Notes under the pieces: model-generated
Seen by the model: only the letters and a program-made list of their open reading frames with translations
What the model was told of the DNA's origin: nothing
The model's database searches: none
Assembly: GCA_021613335.1 (NCBI GenBank)
Contig: JAJTWR010000067.1
Coordinates: 587,001 to 651,000, forward strand
Direction: 5' to 3'
Origin: Whitmania pigra
Taxonomy: Eukaryota > Annelida > Clitellata > Hirudinida > Haemopidae
Length of the DNA stretch: 64,000 nt
Shown: one piece after another, positions 49,398 through 60,555 of the stretch
Numbering within the stretch: position 1 is the first letter of the stretch
Layout of the letters: each line of letters begins with the position of its first letter
Position numbers and translations under genes: made by a program

Positions 49398-51334
49398 TCA
49401 GGCATGTCCTAGGACCTGGTTAAAAGCTTGGAAAGAGCTCTCAAGATCGAACAGGAGTTGTCTCACCTGTTGGACGCTCAGCTCGTCAGATGCCTGCATA
49501 CCTGCCATTGTTGACAACCTGTGGTTTCCATTTTTAATGTCCGAATTAAAAATTAGGGAATGAATAAAAAATTGCAATGTAGTGTCAACAGACCATTCAG
49601 AAACCTTTATTTTTCCATCAAAGTCTGACTTCAAGAGGCTCAGTCTGTTCATGGTGTCCAGCAACAGTTTCAAGTCTGGTTGGAGCTGAAAAAGTCAACA
49701 TTTACATGGCTAGTTTCAAAATAACAGTAAGCATTTCATCTCAGCAGTGAAATAGGCTGGAAATTGCATTTAGAAGTAGGGAAAAAATCTGAATGTGCGG
49801 TCCCAGCAATAAATAACTCGCATGACAAATTGATAAGGGGTACTAGTTAAAACTTAATTACCAATTAGATGTAAATTAGTAAGACACACAGCATATCTGA
49901 CATGAACTCACCTCATCCATACACTTGATTTCCAACCTCAATTTATCCATGATTGTGATGAATAGCTACAAGTGAAATCAATTGAAAAAACTTTAAACAT
50001 ACTTTTGCTCTTGACTTTAAATACAACATATTTACTACTAAACTAATAATAAACTAAGCAAGTTTTGAGCAGCATTAATAATAATGTTAATAAGGAGCAC
50101 TCCGTAGCAAACGATTGTGTGCCTTGTATTGTGTCATTTTGAATATATTTTTAATAATTGTTAATCAAAAATAATTTTAACCGAAACAATGTCTGCAATG
50201 CATTTGCTTGAATTTCCTTTGTCATCTTTGATTGTGATTGGCCGATCTTCCCTTATCCTTTCGAGGGCAGCAGCACAATTCATCTTATACAATGTTAACC
50301 AAATCATGTTATTATGTGTTGATGATTTATAAATTATTTTCTTTTTATATTTTTAGTTGAAATTTTTTTCAAAAATATTTTATAATTATATCTCTATATT
50401 TATTTATATAATAATCTTTATATATAATTATATAAAACAAATAACTCAGGATTATTCAAAATTAAAATATGAAATCCAGATTAAAATAAATGTATTAAAA
50501 ATCAATTAAAATATTTATTCAAAATTGAACATTATTTAGTTCACATGATGAGGTGAGTTCAGGAACATAATATGCATAAAAAATCACCCTCAACCATATA
50601 TATAATATAATAATATTAATAATTTTATTTCATATTATGCCATAACAGCAACAATGATGATGACAACCTTTCTTTTCCGTGAAAATTCTTCAATTGACGA
50701 ATATTCATCACTCTGAACCTGTTTGAAAGCCACCTTTATTTGGGCCAATAATTTTGAGCATGCCCCTGTATATCTATACAAGAAATACATCACATCTTTG
50801 TTTTTAAGTGAAGTAACATTTTAAAAAACAAATATTAACAGAAAAACGTTATTATTAGAGTTCATATTAATATATTTTAGTAAAATCCTTCCATACGCCG
50901 AGGGATTGACTGAATCCTTTACATAGGCTTTTTCCAAGCACTGAAGTGTGTGGATGAGTGCATACAGTTCTGCCAGGTTATCATATCTATAAACAAACAT
51001 GTAAATTAGATATTCAATCAAATTTAAGAAAGTATAAAAATACTAATCCATCAGCAACATATCAAAAATGTCCATCATTTCACTTACTTTTCCCTCTCTC
51101 TGGCATTGCCATACAACTTTACTTCCTATCAAATAAATTAATAACAAAAAAATTTTAATATTTTTGATATTCCGGATATACCCAACAAATTAAGTTGTAG
51201 TTTCAAAGCTAAATGAAATGAGACCTCATAAAGTTCCGGCCTGTTATCTATATACAAAAGAAAAACCAATTAGAATACTACATTAGAATAATAATACAAT
51301 TAGCTTCTTACGAACCTCTGCTTAAAGCTGACAT
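49398..51334 (-). CDS. VPS28: ESCRT-I subunit VPS28
   Basis: Nine exons: 51312-51334, 51225-51240, 51088-51125, 50897-50986, 50668-50773, 50182-50283, 49912-49965, 49594-49685 and 49398-49518. They total 213 aa (vertebrate protein about 221). VPS28 links ESCRT-I to ESCRT-II during sorting of ubiquitinated cargo into multivesicular endosomes. Recognised blocks in order: [110 protein letters not shown], and the C-terminal four-helix domain with [18 protein letters not shown] and [20 protein letters not shown]. Exon 2 is only 16 bp, and phases agree at every junction. The gene is divergent from LUC7L3, with 419 bp between starts. Confidence 0.95.
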
Positions 51335-51753
51335 TATTAAAGTATCAAATATATGAAACGAAAAAGTCCAACTATCTTTGTTGACAAATACTCGGTGACT
51401 ATAATAAGCAACAAAAATTATTTTAAACTCTTCAAAGACATTATTTGTTAATATGTTTAATTTAAGTAGATTTAAAATAAAATTTTTGTACATAATTTAA
51501 CAAATAGTGACTGAAAGTCAGTTACTGAAAAAATAGATTTAGCGACAATTATTTTTTTATTAAATTTTATTAGTAGAATTAATTTTATATTTAAATATAA
51601 CAAATCAATAAACTTTTAAAATATTATTTTATTGAAGTAATAGTATTTAACGCCATTCAGTATCTTCGTTACGGTCGTGGTGTTAAGGGGTTATTATTGG
51701 AGTTAAACAGCAATCGATAAACAAAAAAGCAATACATCAATCGACGAAATAAA
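51335..51753. promoter_or_regulatory. Probable bidirectional promoter between VPS28 and LUC7L3
   Basis: 419 bp between divergent start codons of two housekeeping genes. It is AT-rich with a long T/A tract; no specific core element could be singled out. Confidence 0.45.
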
Positions 51754-54026
51754 ATGGTTTCTTTTGCATCCGCTCTCTTGGATGAGTTGATGGGTCGTAA
51801 CCGTAATAACGACCCCAATGAAAAGCCTAAAGATTTGAATTGGGCAGATCAAGAGGTGAGTTATGGAAAATTTTATAATCTTTTAAAAGCCTTCACTTAT
51901 GACTTGCCATACTTTTAAATTAAGTTATGGAAAGGCCATTACTGATGGGTAGATAATTTCAAACAAACCTGATTTATACATTACTATATTTTTTGCAGGT
52001 ATGCAAGCATCACTTATGTTCATTTTGCCCCCATGAATTGTTTACAAACACCAAAGCAGACTTGGGAATTTGCAACAAGATACATGACGATGAATTAGCC
52101 AGAAAGTAAGTATTGTGCATTTTATGCAATTGTGATTACTGATTTATGAATGGTAGTGAGTATTTTAATGCTATTGGTGAATATTTATTGCCTGTGTTAA
52201 TTTATTGATACAGTTTGCAATAAGCTTACCATATGAACAGATCCATAAATTGCAGACTTAAGTATTCAAGCATCTTTATTAGACAATTATTGCAAATCCA
52301 TTCCATGATTGAATTGACTAACAAATGCTATAATCATCTCATTCAACAGCTACAGGAAGAGCACTCGTTACATGAAGATGGGTTACGAGGAAGACTTCCT
52401 CCTCTACTTGGAAGGACTGGCTGCCGAGGTGGATAGGAGGATCAAGAGAGGTCATGCCAGACTGGCATTGAATGCCGCCCACCATGCTGTGAGTATTTTA
52501 GTTAATTTTTGTTGTAATCAATGGTTTATTATACATTAGGTTTGTTATGCCAGATATCTGTTTATGCATAACCTTATGTTTGCATTGTATGTATGCATTA
52601 TCTACTTACATATAACATTATCTGGTTTTAAACTAGCTGTTGGGATTGGGACCAGTACTATCAATGTTTATCAATTGATAGATGTTAAGCTTTTAATGAA
52701 ATACTACTGCCTAAGTGCACTTAATTGTATTAAATAGTAATAATGAGGTTTTTTCTTTCCAGCAACAAATGCAGGGAATCACTCAAGCACAAGAGGAGAG
52801 GATTCTGTTGTTGACCAACGAAATCAATAGCCTTGTTGAAAAGGTTAGTGTCATTTTGAATATATAATGTATAATTAACTAAATAATAATAATACAATTA
52901 TAGTAATTTGCATGTTAATGTACATTAATTACTCATTTCTCTGTTAATCAGGCTGAGCAGCAAGGCTGTGAGGGTCTAGTTGATGAAGCAAAGGCCACCA
53001 TGAGTCTGTGTGATCAGAAAAAGGAAGAGAGAAAAGCCCTTGAAGATGCCAAAGTAAGATTATGCCCTGTGTATTGCTAGATCAGTTATAGTTGACTAGA
53101 CAATTAGATTATTTTGCTGACTAATTTGATAATTTTAAATATTATTATTCAGTTGTATTAACATGAAACCTATTTTCCAAATTTCAGAATCATCCTCAGA
53201 GCCTCAACACACCAAAAGAGATGGAGGTTTGTCAGATTTGTGGGGCCTTCCTTGTGGTTGGTGATGCCATCCAGAGGGTGGAGGAACACCTGCAGGGCAA
53301 ACAACACATTGGGTACTCGAAAGTCAGAGAAACCATCGAATTGATCAAGGTTCGTGCTCATTAACTCATACACTATTTGCTAATTACCAACAATATGTAA
53401 TGGATGCATGCATGACTGGCTACTCTTGATTACTTCATATCATCATTGTCGTAACCAGCAATGCTCCGTACATCTCGTCAATATTATTATTTTATAATAA
53501 CTGATGTTGCAACAATAATAACCTTCTGTTTTTTGTCTTTCAGAAAAGACTAAAGGGTGAAGACCCGGAAAGGGAGGCTCGATTGAAAAAGGAAAGAGAG
53601 GAACGAGAGAAGGTAAAAGGAAAACAGAGGGACGATGAACGAGACAGACGGAGAAAAGAAGACGACGACAGACCCAGACACAGGAGTCGGTCAAGGTCTA
53701 GGCACTCGAGGTCAGATAAAAGTTCAAAGTCAAAGAGGAGCAGTTCAAAGGACAGAAGGTCACGGAGGTCGAGAAGTGGAGACAGGAAAGATAGGAGAAG
53801 GAGGTATGTGGTTGTTGTGGATTCAATGTGCTGTTAGAATGCCATAAATAATAACTGAAATAATTATAATATTATTAAGTATAACTCGACTAGTAACATT
53901 AATAATTTAATTATAATTTAGTATTTGCCTGTAAAAAATGTTTTAATCTTTTTCAGGGATGATTCTTCAGACAGGAGAAGGTCGAGGAAGGAGGAATCCG
54001 CAAGACCACGAGGTTCACATTACTGA
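51754..54026 (+). CDS. LUC7L3: LUC7-like splicing factor (LUC7L3/CROP type)
   Basis: Eight exons: 51754-51855, 51999-52105, 52350-52488, 52763-52843, 52952-53053, 53188-53349, 53544-53803 and 53957-54026, closing at 340 aa. LUC7 proteins are U1 snRNP-associated factors for 5' splice-site choice. The start (LLDELMGRNRNNDPNEKPKD) matches LUC7L3 rather than LUC7L/LUC7L2. The first CCCH zinc finger is VCKHHLCSFCPHELF to ICNKIHDDEL, and GYEEDFLLYLEGLAAEVDRR follows. A coiled region lies in exons 4-5. The second zinc finger, C2H2-like, is EVCQICGAFLVVGDAIQRVE then HLQGKQHIGYSK. Exons 7-8 are RS/RD-rich with Ser-Arg dipeptides, the nuclear-speckle domain. It is shorter than the vertebrate protein (432 aa) through a shorter RS tail. 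An AATAAA lies near 54119. A phase-compatible alternative last exon exists at 54701-54789. Confidence 0.95.
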
Positions 54027-54700
54027 ATTGTTGGTGAATGAATGCAATTAGAATGCCCTACAAGATATTTAAACATGCTCATAGATCCATTTGCAGACAT
54101 GTTATGTATATTTATATATAATAAATTTTGATTTTTAATAGCAACTCATGTGATCATTTTTAAAAATATTCAGCATAGTGCCCCTTAAACGAGCTCATAA
54201 TAAAGATCTCTGAGTGGCAAAGAAAGTGTATTTTACAAGTATTTATTTTTAATGATTTACGAAACATAATGTTTCTTCATGTGATGCTAACATAGTGGAA
54301 TGGATATTACTTGATAGTATTAGTAACAGTGATTAGAACAGCATCAAAGATGGCTTGTTGAATTGTGAACATTGAATATTTGATTAAATAGGAGTTTTTT
54401 CTAGGTGTTATTTAAGTGAAATAATTAAATTCAGCTTTGTCAGCTCAAGTACTTCTTGGTTCCCATTTCAAAATACACGTTTAAATCTTAGTACTTCAAC
54501 CTGTGCCTGAATAACTGAGATATTAAAGTTGTTTAAGTTCTAAGAAACCTATTAGTCATTAGAAATGACAGTATACTAAACATTATAATATCTTCTACTG
54601 ACATTCAAACTTAAACTATTAAATGTTTAAATTAAGCATATCAGAAATGCTTAAAAGATGCAAGCTTTTAAGAACATTAAAATAATAATAATACCTCTAG

Positions 54701-54789
54701 AGCACCACGGGTTGGACTTGCATCGCGACAGAGACGACAGGAGGAGGAAAGAGCTCATCCAGGGAGAGAATGGATGCGACAGGAAATAA
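54701..54789 (+). CDS. LUC7L3: Possible alternative 3'-terminal exon of LUC7L3
   Basis: Preceded by a CTCTAG acceptor. If spliced from a GT at 54013-54014 inside the last LUC7L3 exon, the phase matches and the exon reads EHHGLDLHRDRDDRRRKE and a few more residues, then TAA. The Arg/Asp/Lys-rich content fits an RS/RD tail. The donor (GAG|GTTCAC) is only moderate. Other frames through the exon are also open, and a GTATCA donor-like sequence follows it, so it could instead be internal. Confidence 0.35.
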
Positions 54790-56005
54790 GGTATCACCGT
54801 CCAGTGATTCTACGTTTCAATTCGAGGTTAGTTAAAATGTTAACCGTCATTTCTTTTCTTAATTGCTAGTCACTCGCTCGCATTGCACTCTCTCGTTGCG
54901 TTCTGAGGTCGAGACTCAAGCATCAGGTTAGTTGCTTTGTGTTGATGTCTGTGAGCGAGGTGCAAAGCCATATCTGATGAGAGGGACGTGCACGAGAGCA
55001 GGGCTGCCTTTGTGCCAGATTCTTCTTGGGCGATTCGTTTCTGAGGATTTAAGATGTTTGATTGTTATCAGTTCTAATGCCCTTCACTGATCAGAGGCAC
55101 ATCACCAGGTTTTTATGTCTGTCTGTAATTGATAAATCAAAATAAATTCATTTCTGTTCATATTCAAGTGACCTTGGGTAAATAAACCTTCTGATTTAGA
55201 AAAATGAGTTCAAATAGCAGAAAACATATTGAAAAAAAAAGCCTGAGTACTAATATCACTGGATTTGATTAGTGGGATGTTTTCTAAAATAAGTAGATTT
55301 GCAGTCAAAAGGGTATTTCCTTAACCATTTCGAAGTAAACCCAATAGAGGGTCATAAATACAAACAGACGGAAATTAATTAACATCTTCTTTACATTTGC
55401 TTGAAACGAGAGGCAGTTAATTTCCATAGCAACCATAGCGACAAATAACAAGGAAAGCCTCTGTCATCACTCTGTGGAGTCTGAGGTTCAATTATAAACT
55501 GATTGATTAATTATTAATTGACTCTACTAAATTTGTAGCCTTAGTTGATTCGATCAATCTGCTTCTATCTTCAGGTTGACCACTATCTGTGTGGCCGTGT
55601 CTGCTCTTATTGTTCCCTGGATCATCATCAAGGTGCTGGGAGGTGTCGCCAAAGGATTGTTTAGTTGTCTGTGTGTTTATGTTTGACTGCTGTGTATCTA
55701 CTTGTTGTGTCATGAAAGGCTTTTGTTTCGGTCGATGGTTTTGATTTAATAATAAAATATGCAGAAACTCTTTGACCCTTTATTAGTTTAATAATGAATA
55801 TGTCTGGTAATAGCACCCTGTTTTAAATTTAAATCATAAATTGCAAATAAGGTTGTTTTTAGATTTTTAATGAATGGTTAAAGGAAGAGCTTAAAATAAA
55901 GATTTCAACAGGTGTTAAAAACATGAAAGCTTATATAGATGGTTTAAAATGTTTATTGACATTATATTAGTTAAGTAATGTTACAATAATTATAGCAACT
56001 CGAAA
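54790..56005. other. Intergenic, nothing recognised
   Basis: Spacer between LUC7L3 and HECT copy 1. It includes a short Gln/Asn/Asp-rich minus-strand open frame (55507-55713) without splice signals. The right end (about 55860-56005) matches loosely the sequence after HECT copy 2 and is the shared 3' flank of the duplicated gene. Confidence 0.4.
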
Positions 56006-58501
56006 TCAGACGAGTTGAAATGTGCCTCCTTCGAGAATGGCGTACAACAGCTTTTCTTTGGTCACCTCCAGGTTGCTGTAATCTGGCAAATAGAACCTGT
56101 GAAAGCAAGCCGCAGCAGTTGGTAGAGAAGAATCGGGGTTATCGAGTTTTATTCTTGATATGGTTAGTGGGGGATTCAACTTGGACAAACCGCCGAAGGG
56201 CAGACACGTTGAGCTGGTCACGAACTTCAGGAACGACTTTTGTTCTTCGTCGTCAAGAGAAGCAAGACACTCGAATAAAAACTGTACCGACTGTGAATTG
56301 TCGTGTATGATGTGCGCATGAAGGTCTTCTTTGTTTAATCTCCTGAATTGATCATGAAAGATCAATCTTTTTATTTCGTCTGGGGAAAACAAATCGATAG
56401 ACTCACTATGCAGAGTTTGGACGAATCCATGAATTATGGCAGCAAATTGATGTTCATTTTCGGATTCAAGTTCAAGCTTGTGATGACATAATTTTTCCAA
56501 ATACAAGTCAATGTTGTGGGGCGAGAGTAATACCTCACGTCCTTTTTCCATCAGTTCCACGCCTGAACCTGGGACGGTGAAGTTAAGACACAGATCATCG
56601 AATGAGCTTCCATCGTCGAAAGTGAGATTGCTAATTAATTCACGCTTCTTCTGTTCGGAAAAACCGATTTCTGATCGGATGGTCTCCACTTTCCTTTTTA
56701 CTGACAGCAGTTGAGCGAAAATAGATTTCAAAAGCGGGAATGTTTGTGGTAAATCAAAGTAATCCTTTTTTAGATGAGGGTATTTCGTTGGCCTTAGTTT
56801 TTGAAAGAAGTCGTTAGTTACTGGCATGTCAAGCAAGTGACCATCCAGAATGACCTTTGCCATGACCTGCCCCAGGAATATAAATTCTTCACTTCCTTTG
56901 GTTGATTTCGGCGACTGGCAGTGATTAACTTTTTTGTCTGATCCTTGTATTGACGACCAGAGAGTATAATCGTTTTTCTGTAACTCTTGGGACAAAATGG
57001 AGTATACTTCCTTCGTCACTCCGGGACCATTGCCAAGTTCACCATCGAAGGTAAAATCCCAATAGAAAAATGGCATGGTTTGTCCATGCTCTCTGAATAT
57101 TTTAGCTACGTCTCTCAAGACGTGGTCTCTATTTATTTTGAAGGTAATTCGATCAATATGTTTCCTGATCACATTAAGTTTAAGGTCTGGACTAGCTACG
57201 ACTGGACATATTTTTGTCATCTTTAATAACCAGCTCAATCGCAAATCATTTGTTTCGATTTTTAAATACATGTTGAAAAGTGGGCTTTGAAAATAATAAT
57301 CGACTATTATCTTCTTCTCCTCCACAATATCAAACCATTGGTACTAACTGCTATTCAATATGTACAGGGATTGGAGTAGGTTCAATATTAAGACGATATT
57401 GCTCTCGAAGTCATCAATGGCGCTTTGAGAAGATTCATCATGCTGGCTGCTGTAGAAGATTATCGTATTGGTCAATATTGCGTGATAGAATTCCAGTGTT
57501 TCAACAACGAGGATGACCAAAGTTTTGAACAGACAGCTGTTCCATGCGTACGTGTATTCATCGCCTGATTCAAATTTTAGGAAAATACGGAGAAATTCTT
57601 TGATATCAGCTGTTGTGTGTCCGTTTTCAATAGGATTGCACAACAAAGACTGAAGTTTATAAAGGACTCCACTCTGAATGAATTGTTGAAAGCAAATCTT
57701 ATTTTCATCGATCATATCTGCTATACATCTCAAAGCCGTGATAGCGTTTTTGCACTGGAACATTTTGCAAGCATCAATCAACAAATTCCATGTGGGGACG
57801 TTCACATCAATTTGATTTTCAAATTCCAAATCGACATAGAGTTTTCTAAGATAATCTACGAATGGGCACACTTTCCCTTTATTTCTCATCAGTATGAATC
57901 TCATTCTCAGGAGAATCTTGGGATTCAAGATCTTTTGAAGCCAAGTTATTGTCATTTTTCTACCCAATATGGCGAGTAAAGCCATGAAAGTGTGAGATTC
58001 ATAGCTACAACATGGGTTTAAATGAAATTCCGTGAATTTAAAACATTTTTCTAAAAATATATCTTCATTATCGATTAAGGTAGCATTGCTGGCATAAAAA
58101 ACAGCCTTGACAATAGCCTTAGATAGAAATGAGTAATCTCTCGCATGAGAGTGAAACGCAAACAAGGGTCCAATAACCACTGATATTAACTTATGGACTT
58201 GTATCATATCAGTGCAATAGCTCGAATAATTTTCAGGAAATCTGTGGGTCTTTTCTAGTTCATCTTCAAGGAAATTTGGCATCGGTGGAATAATAGCGCA
58301 CAAGATAATTGCGTATTTTTCGACATTTTCTTTGTTAAAATCTTCATTTTCGCTTTCGTCTGATATGCATTCGGATAGTTCTTTGCCGAAGCCACGTTGG
58401 AGCCAATTTTCGAGCGAAAGTCCTCCAAAAAACTTCTCCAATTCTGCCAAGGGTGCAGTCACGTTGACCATTATATTTTCTAAGGTTGTTTTAAGATCCA
58501 T
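56006..58501 (-). CDS. HECT-type E3 ubiquitin ligase (TRIP12/UFD4-like), copy 1, with one in-frame stop
   Basis: A single uninterrupted exon-like frame of 832 codons from ATG 58499-58501 to the stop at 56006-56008. It is broken only by TAG at 57344-57346, where copy 2 has TGG (Trp). The first 385 codons are alpha-helical and not otherwise recognised (possibly a decayed armadillo-like region). The HECT domain follows: MPFFYWDFTFDGELGNGPGV, FIFLGQVMAKVILDGHLLDM, CLNFTVPGSGVELMEKGREV, then CLPFGGLSKLNPPLTISR and the catalytic Cys in PTAAACFHRFYLPDYS (Cys codon 56105-56107). This order and LPDYSNLEV are typical of TRIP12/UFD4. HECT ligases accept ubiquitin from E2 on this Cys. Much shorter than TRIP12 (~2000 aa) and intronless, it looks like a retrogene-derived family. 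With the TAG it is probably a pseudogene or a polymorphic allele; readthrough cannot be excluded. Confidence 0.8.
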
Positions 58502-59542
58502 TCGTATTACTTCTTTTGTAAAATGTTCTCTAAGAATGTATTATGCATAATGACAGTTCAACCGTCAGTGCTCGCTTACATAGTTGTTTTCGCGCATAAA
58601 AGATTCTGAATATTAATCTTGATTTAATTAATTTGTGACAAATAAAATACTTTTACTTTTTTTATTTTTTTGTTTTATTAGATATATTTGATATTAAAAA
58701 TTTGACATTTTTAACTAATATTCTTTCTTTTTTTAAATAATGTGTGCATTTGTTATTTCAGAAATTAATTAAAGAATGACCTATCCCGATTTTGACGGAA
58801 CTTCAATATTTTGATCTCTCACATCATCCTAGCATACTATAGTTTCTCAGTGGTAAATTTAATGATATTTGTGTTGAGATGGGTCATTAAGCTTAGAGAT
58901 CACGACTCCGATACTTTATTTACAATGCCAAAACACCGAACTATGTTATTCAAATTATTTTTTAACAAACCAGAGTTTTTATAATTTTCAAAAAACTCAG
59001 TACCTTCTCATCTTGTTAAAACGTCAATTAATTGAGCCCAATTCTGTCCACTTTATGCTTGAGTCTTGATCCATGAACCTTTGTCAAAACATTTGCGAGT
59101 TGGAATTCTGTTAACTTTTTCACTGAGCGTCTTCTGAATCCTTGTAATCAGTTCGGGATTTTTTTAATGACTTTCCACCATACTTGTTCCAGCAGATTTT
59201 GTAATCAATGTTTTGTCAGGCAATTTGTATAATCCACTTTCCATTTGACGATTTTCAGCAAGTCATTTTTTCTTAACTGTCTTAAACATTGACTAAACAT
59301 TGAAGAACTCAAAGTGAATCAAATGCTTTCATTTATGTCTTGAGCGGCAATCATTGAAAACAAATTCTTCTTGTCCTTGAGCCTACAGTAGACATCATTC
59401 AAATCAATCAACCTTGTCTTTTCCCACAGATTCAATCATGCATCCATCTAATGAAATCTGTGAGATTCAGAAAATTCTTGAAAATCTGCAAACAACTTTT
59501 TTCTGAAAGTTTGGTGTCTGGTGGCGCCACGGTCAACAAACC
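58502..59542. other. Intergenic region upstream of HECT copy 1, no gene recognised
   Basis: AT-rich near 58600-58750, then a stretch (about 59000-59540) with less AT and short broken minus-strand frames such as LFSMIAAQDIN. It may be decayed coding sequence but matches no family I recognise. Confidence 0.3.
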
Positions 59543-59729
59543 GGCACCCCGTCATAATAGCCCCGTCAAAATAGCACCATCAAAACATAAAATTCATTTC
59601 ATTTAATCAAATTTGAAATAAGTTATAGGTTAATGTATCAACTCATATAAATATTTTTTTTATAAAGATACTTTGACGGGGATGTTTTGACGGGGCTATT
59701 TTGTCGCTGGGCTATTTTGACGGGTCACC
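59543..59729. mobile_element. MITE-like element with terminal inverted repeats and a 9-bp flanking duplication
   Basis: 187 bp. The left end GGCACCCCGTCATAATAGCC and the reverse complement of the right end, GGTGACCCGTCAAAATAGCC, agree at 16 of 20 positions. A second, inner set of CCCCGTCAAAAT motifs extends the symmetry. CAACAAACC occurs directly on both sides (59534-59542 and 59730-59738), as expected for an 8-9-bp target-site duplication. There is no coding capacity; the AT-rich middle is typical of a non-autonomous DNA transposon. Confidence 0.75.
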
Positions 59730-59738
59730 CAACAAACC

Positions 59739-60555
59739 ATCATTTAACATCATGACAAATGTCAAAAACAAGAGATCGTGCTTCGACTGCAAGGAAAGAT
59801 GTCCAAGATTTGTTGTCTGAAAGTTAGTTCCCTTCTTGCTTCTGGAGATGACTCATTTCCTGTGAATGGTGACACAGAAAGCTTCTCTATTGCCTTCTCT
59901 GTTGTTCTCGGAGATTTTCTTATCTGAAAATTGATTTTTCTTGGAGGCGCCTGCAATCAAAAACTCATCTTGGCACGAACCTTCTTTTTCAGTAAAAGTC
60001 TTCACATAACTGCACAACCAAGTGCTTCAATGTTCCTTTGTTCATTGGTCAACAACAGTTGGCAGTCTCAAAAGAGAAGAAACACCTTATCAAAGTTACT
60101 AGTTCTATTATTTAACACAAATAACATCAGACCAATGTTCTCCTTTTCTCCAGCTCCTCTTCAAAGCTCCTAACAAATGTTTTTCAAATTTTTGTCACCT
60201 GTGTTGCCACAATGCTCAATGAGCATTGCTCATACATCACTTCTCTTCTTGTTAAGAAGGACATGCGCAAGTCGTACGCTTTGTCTTCATTCACTTATTC
60301 AAACAAGTGATCGCAATTCTGCATCAGTTGGTGTCCTTACCTTCTCAAAGATTTCTCACCCCCCCCTCCAATTAATTACGCAAAATGAAATCGTTCTTAA
60401 AGATGTGACGAACAAACTGGTACCTCTTTAATTTGTATTACCTGTGAAAACATGTAACAAACTCTTATCAAAATTATAAGATTTCGCCGCATTAATTTTT
60501 AAATTGTATAACAAAATCCTATGGGTGTAATACTCATATTTAAGAAGGTTATGCG
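59739..60555. other. Region between MITE and LINE, possible decayed gene
   Basis: Reads as broken minus-strand coding-like sequence, for example APPRKINFQIRKSPRTTEK near 59880-59945 with further frame pieces at 60177-60431. No full frame, splice pattern or recognised domain. It may be a processed pseudogene. Confidence 0.25.

Noticed and set aside
55507..55713. Minus-strand 68-codon Gln/Asn/Asp-rich frame
   Set aside because: No ATG context, splice partner or recognisable domain; compositional.
57323..57325. GTG (and TTG at 63947-63949) taken as starts of the HECT proteins
   Set aside because: Non-ATG starts are unlikely here; the frame is open further upstream in both copies and homologous there, so these are internal codons.
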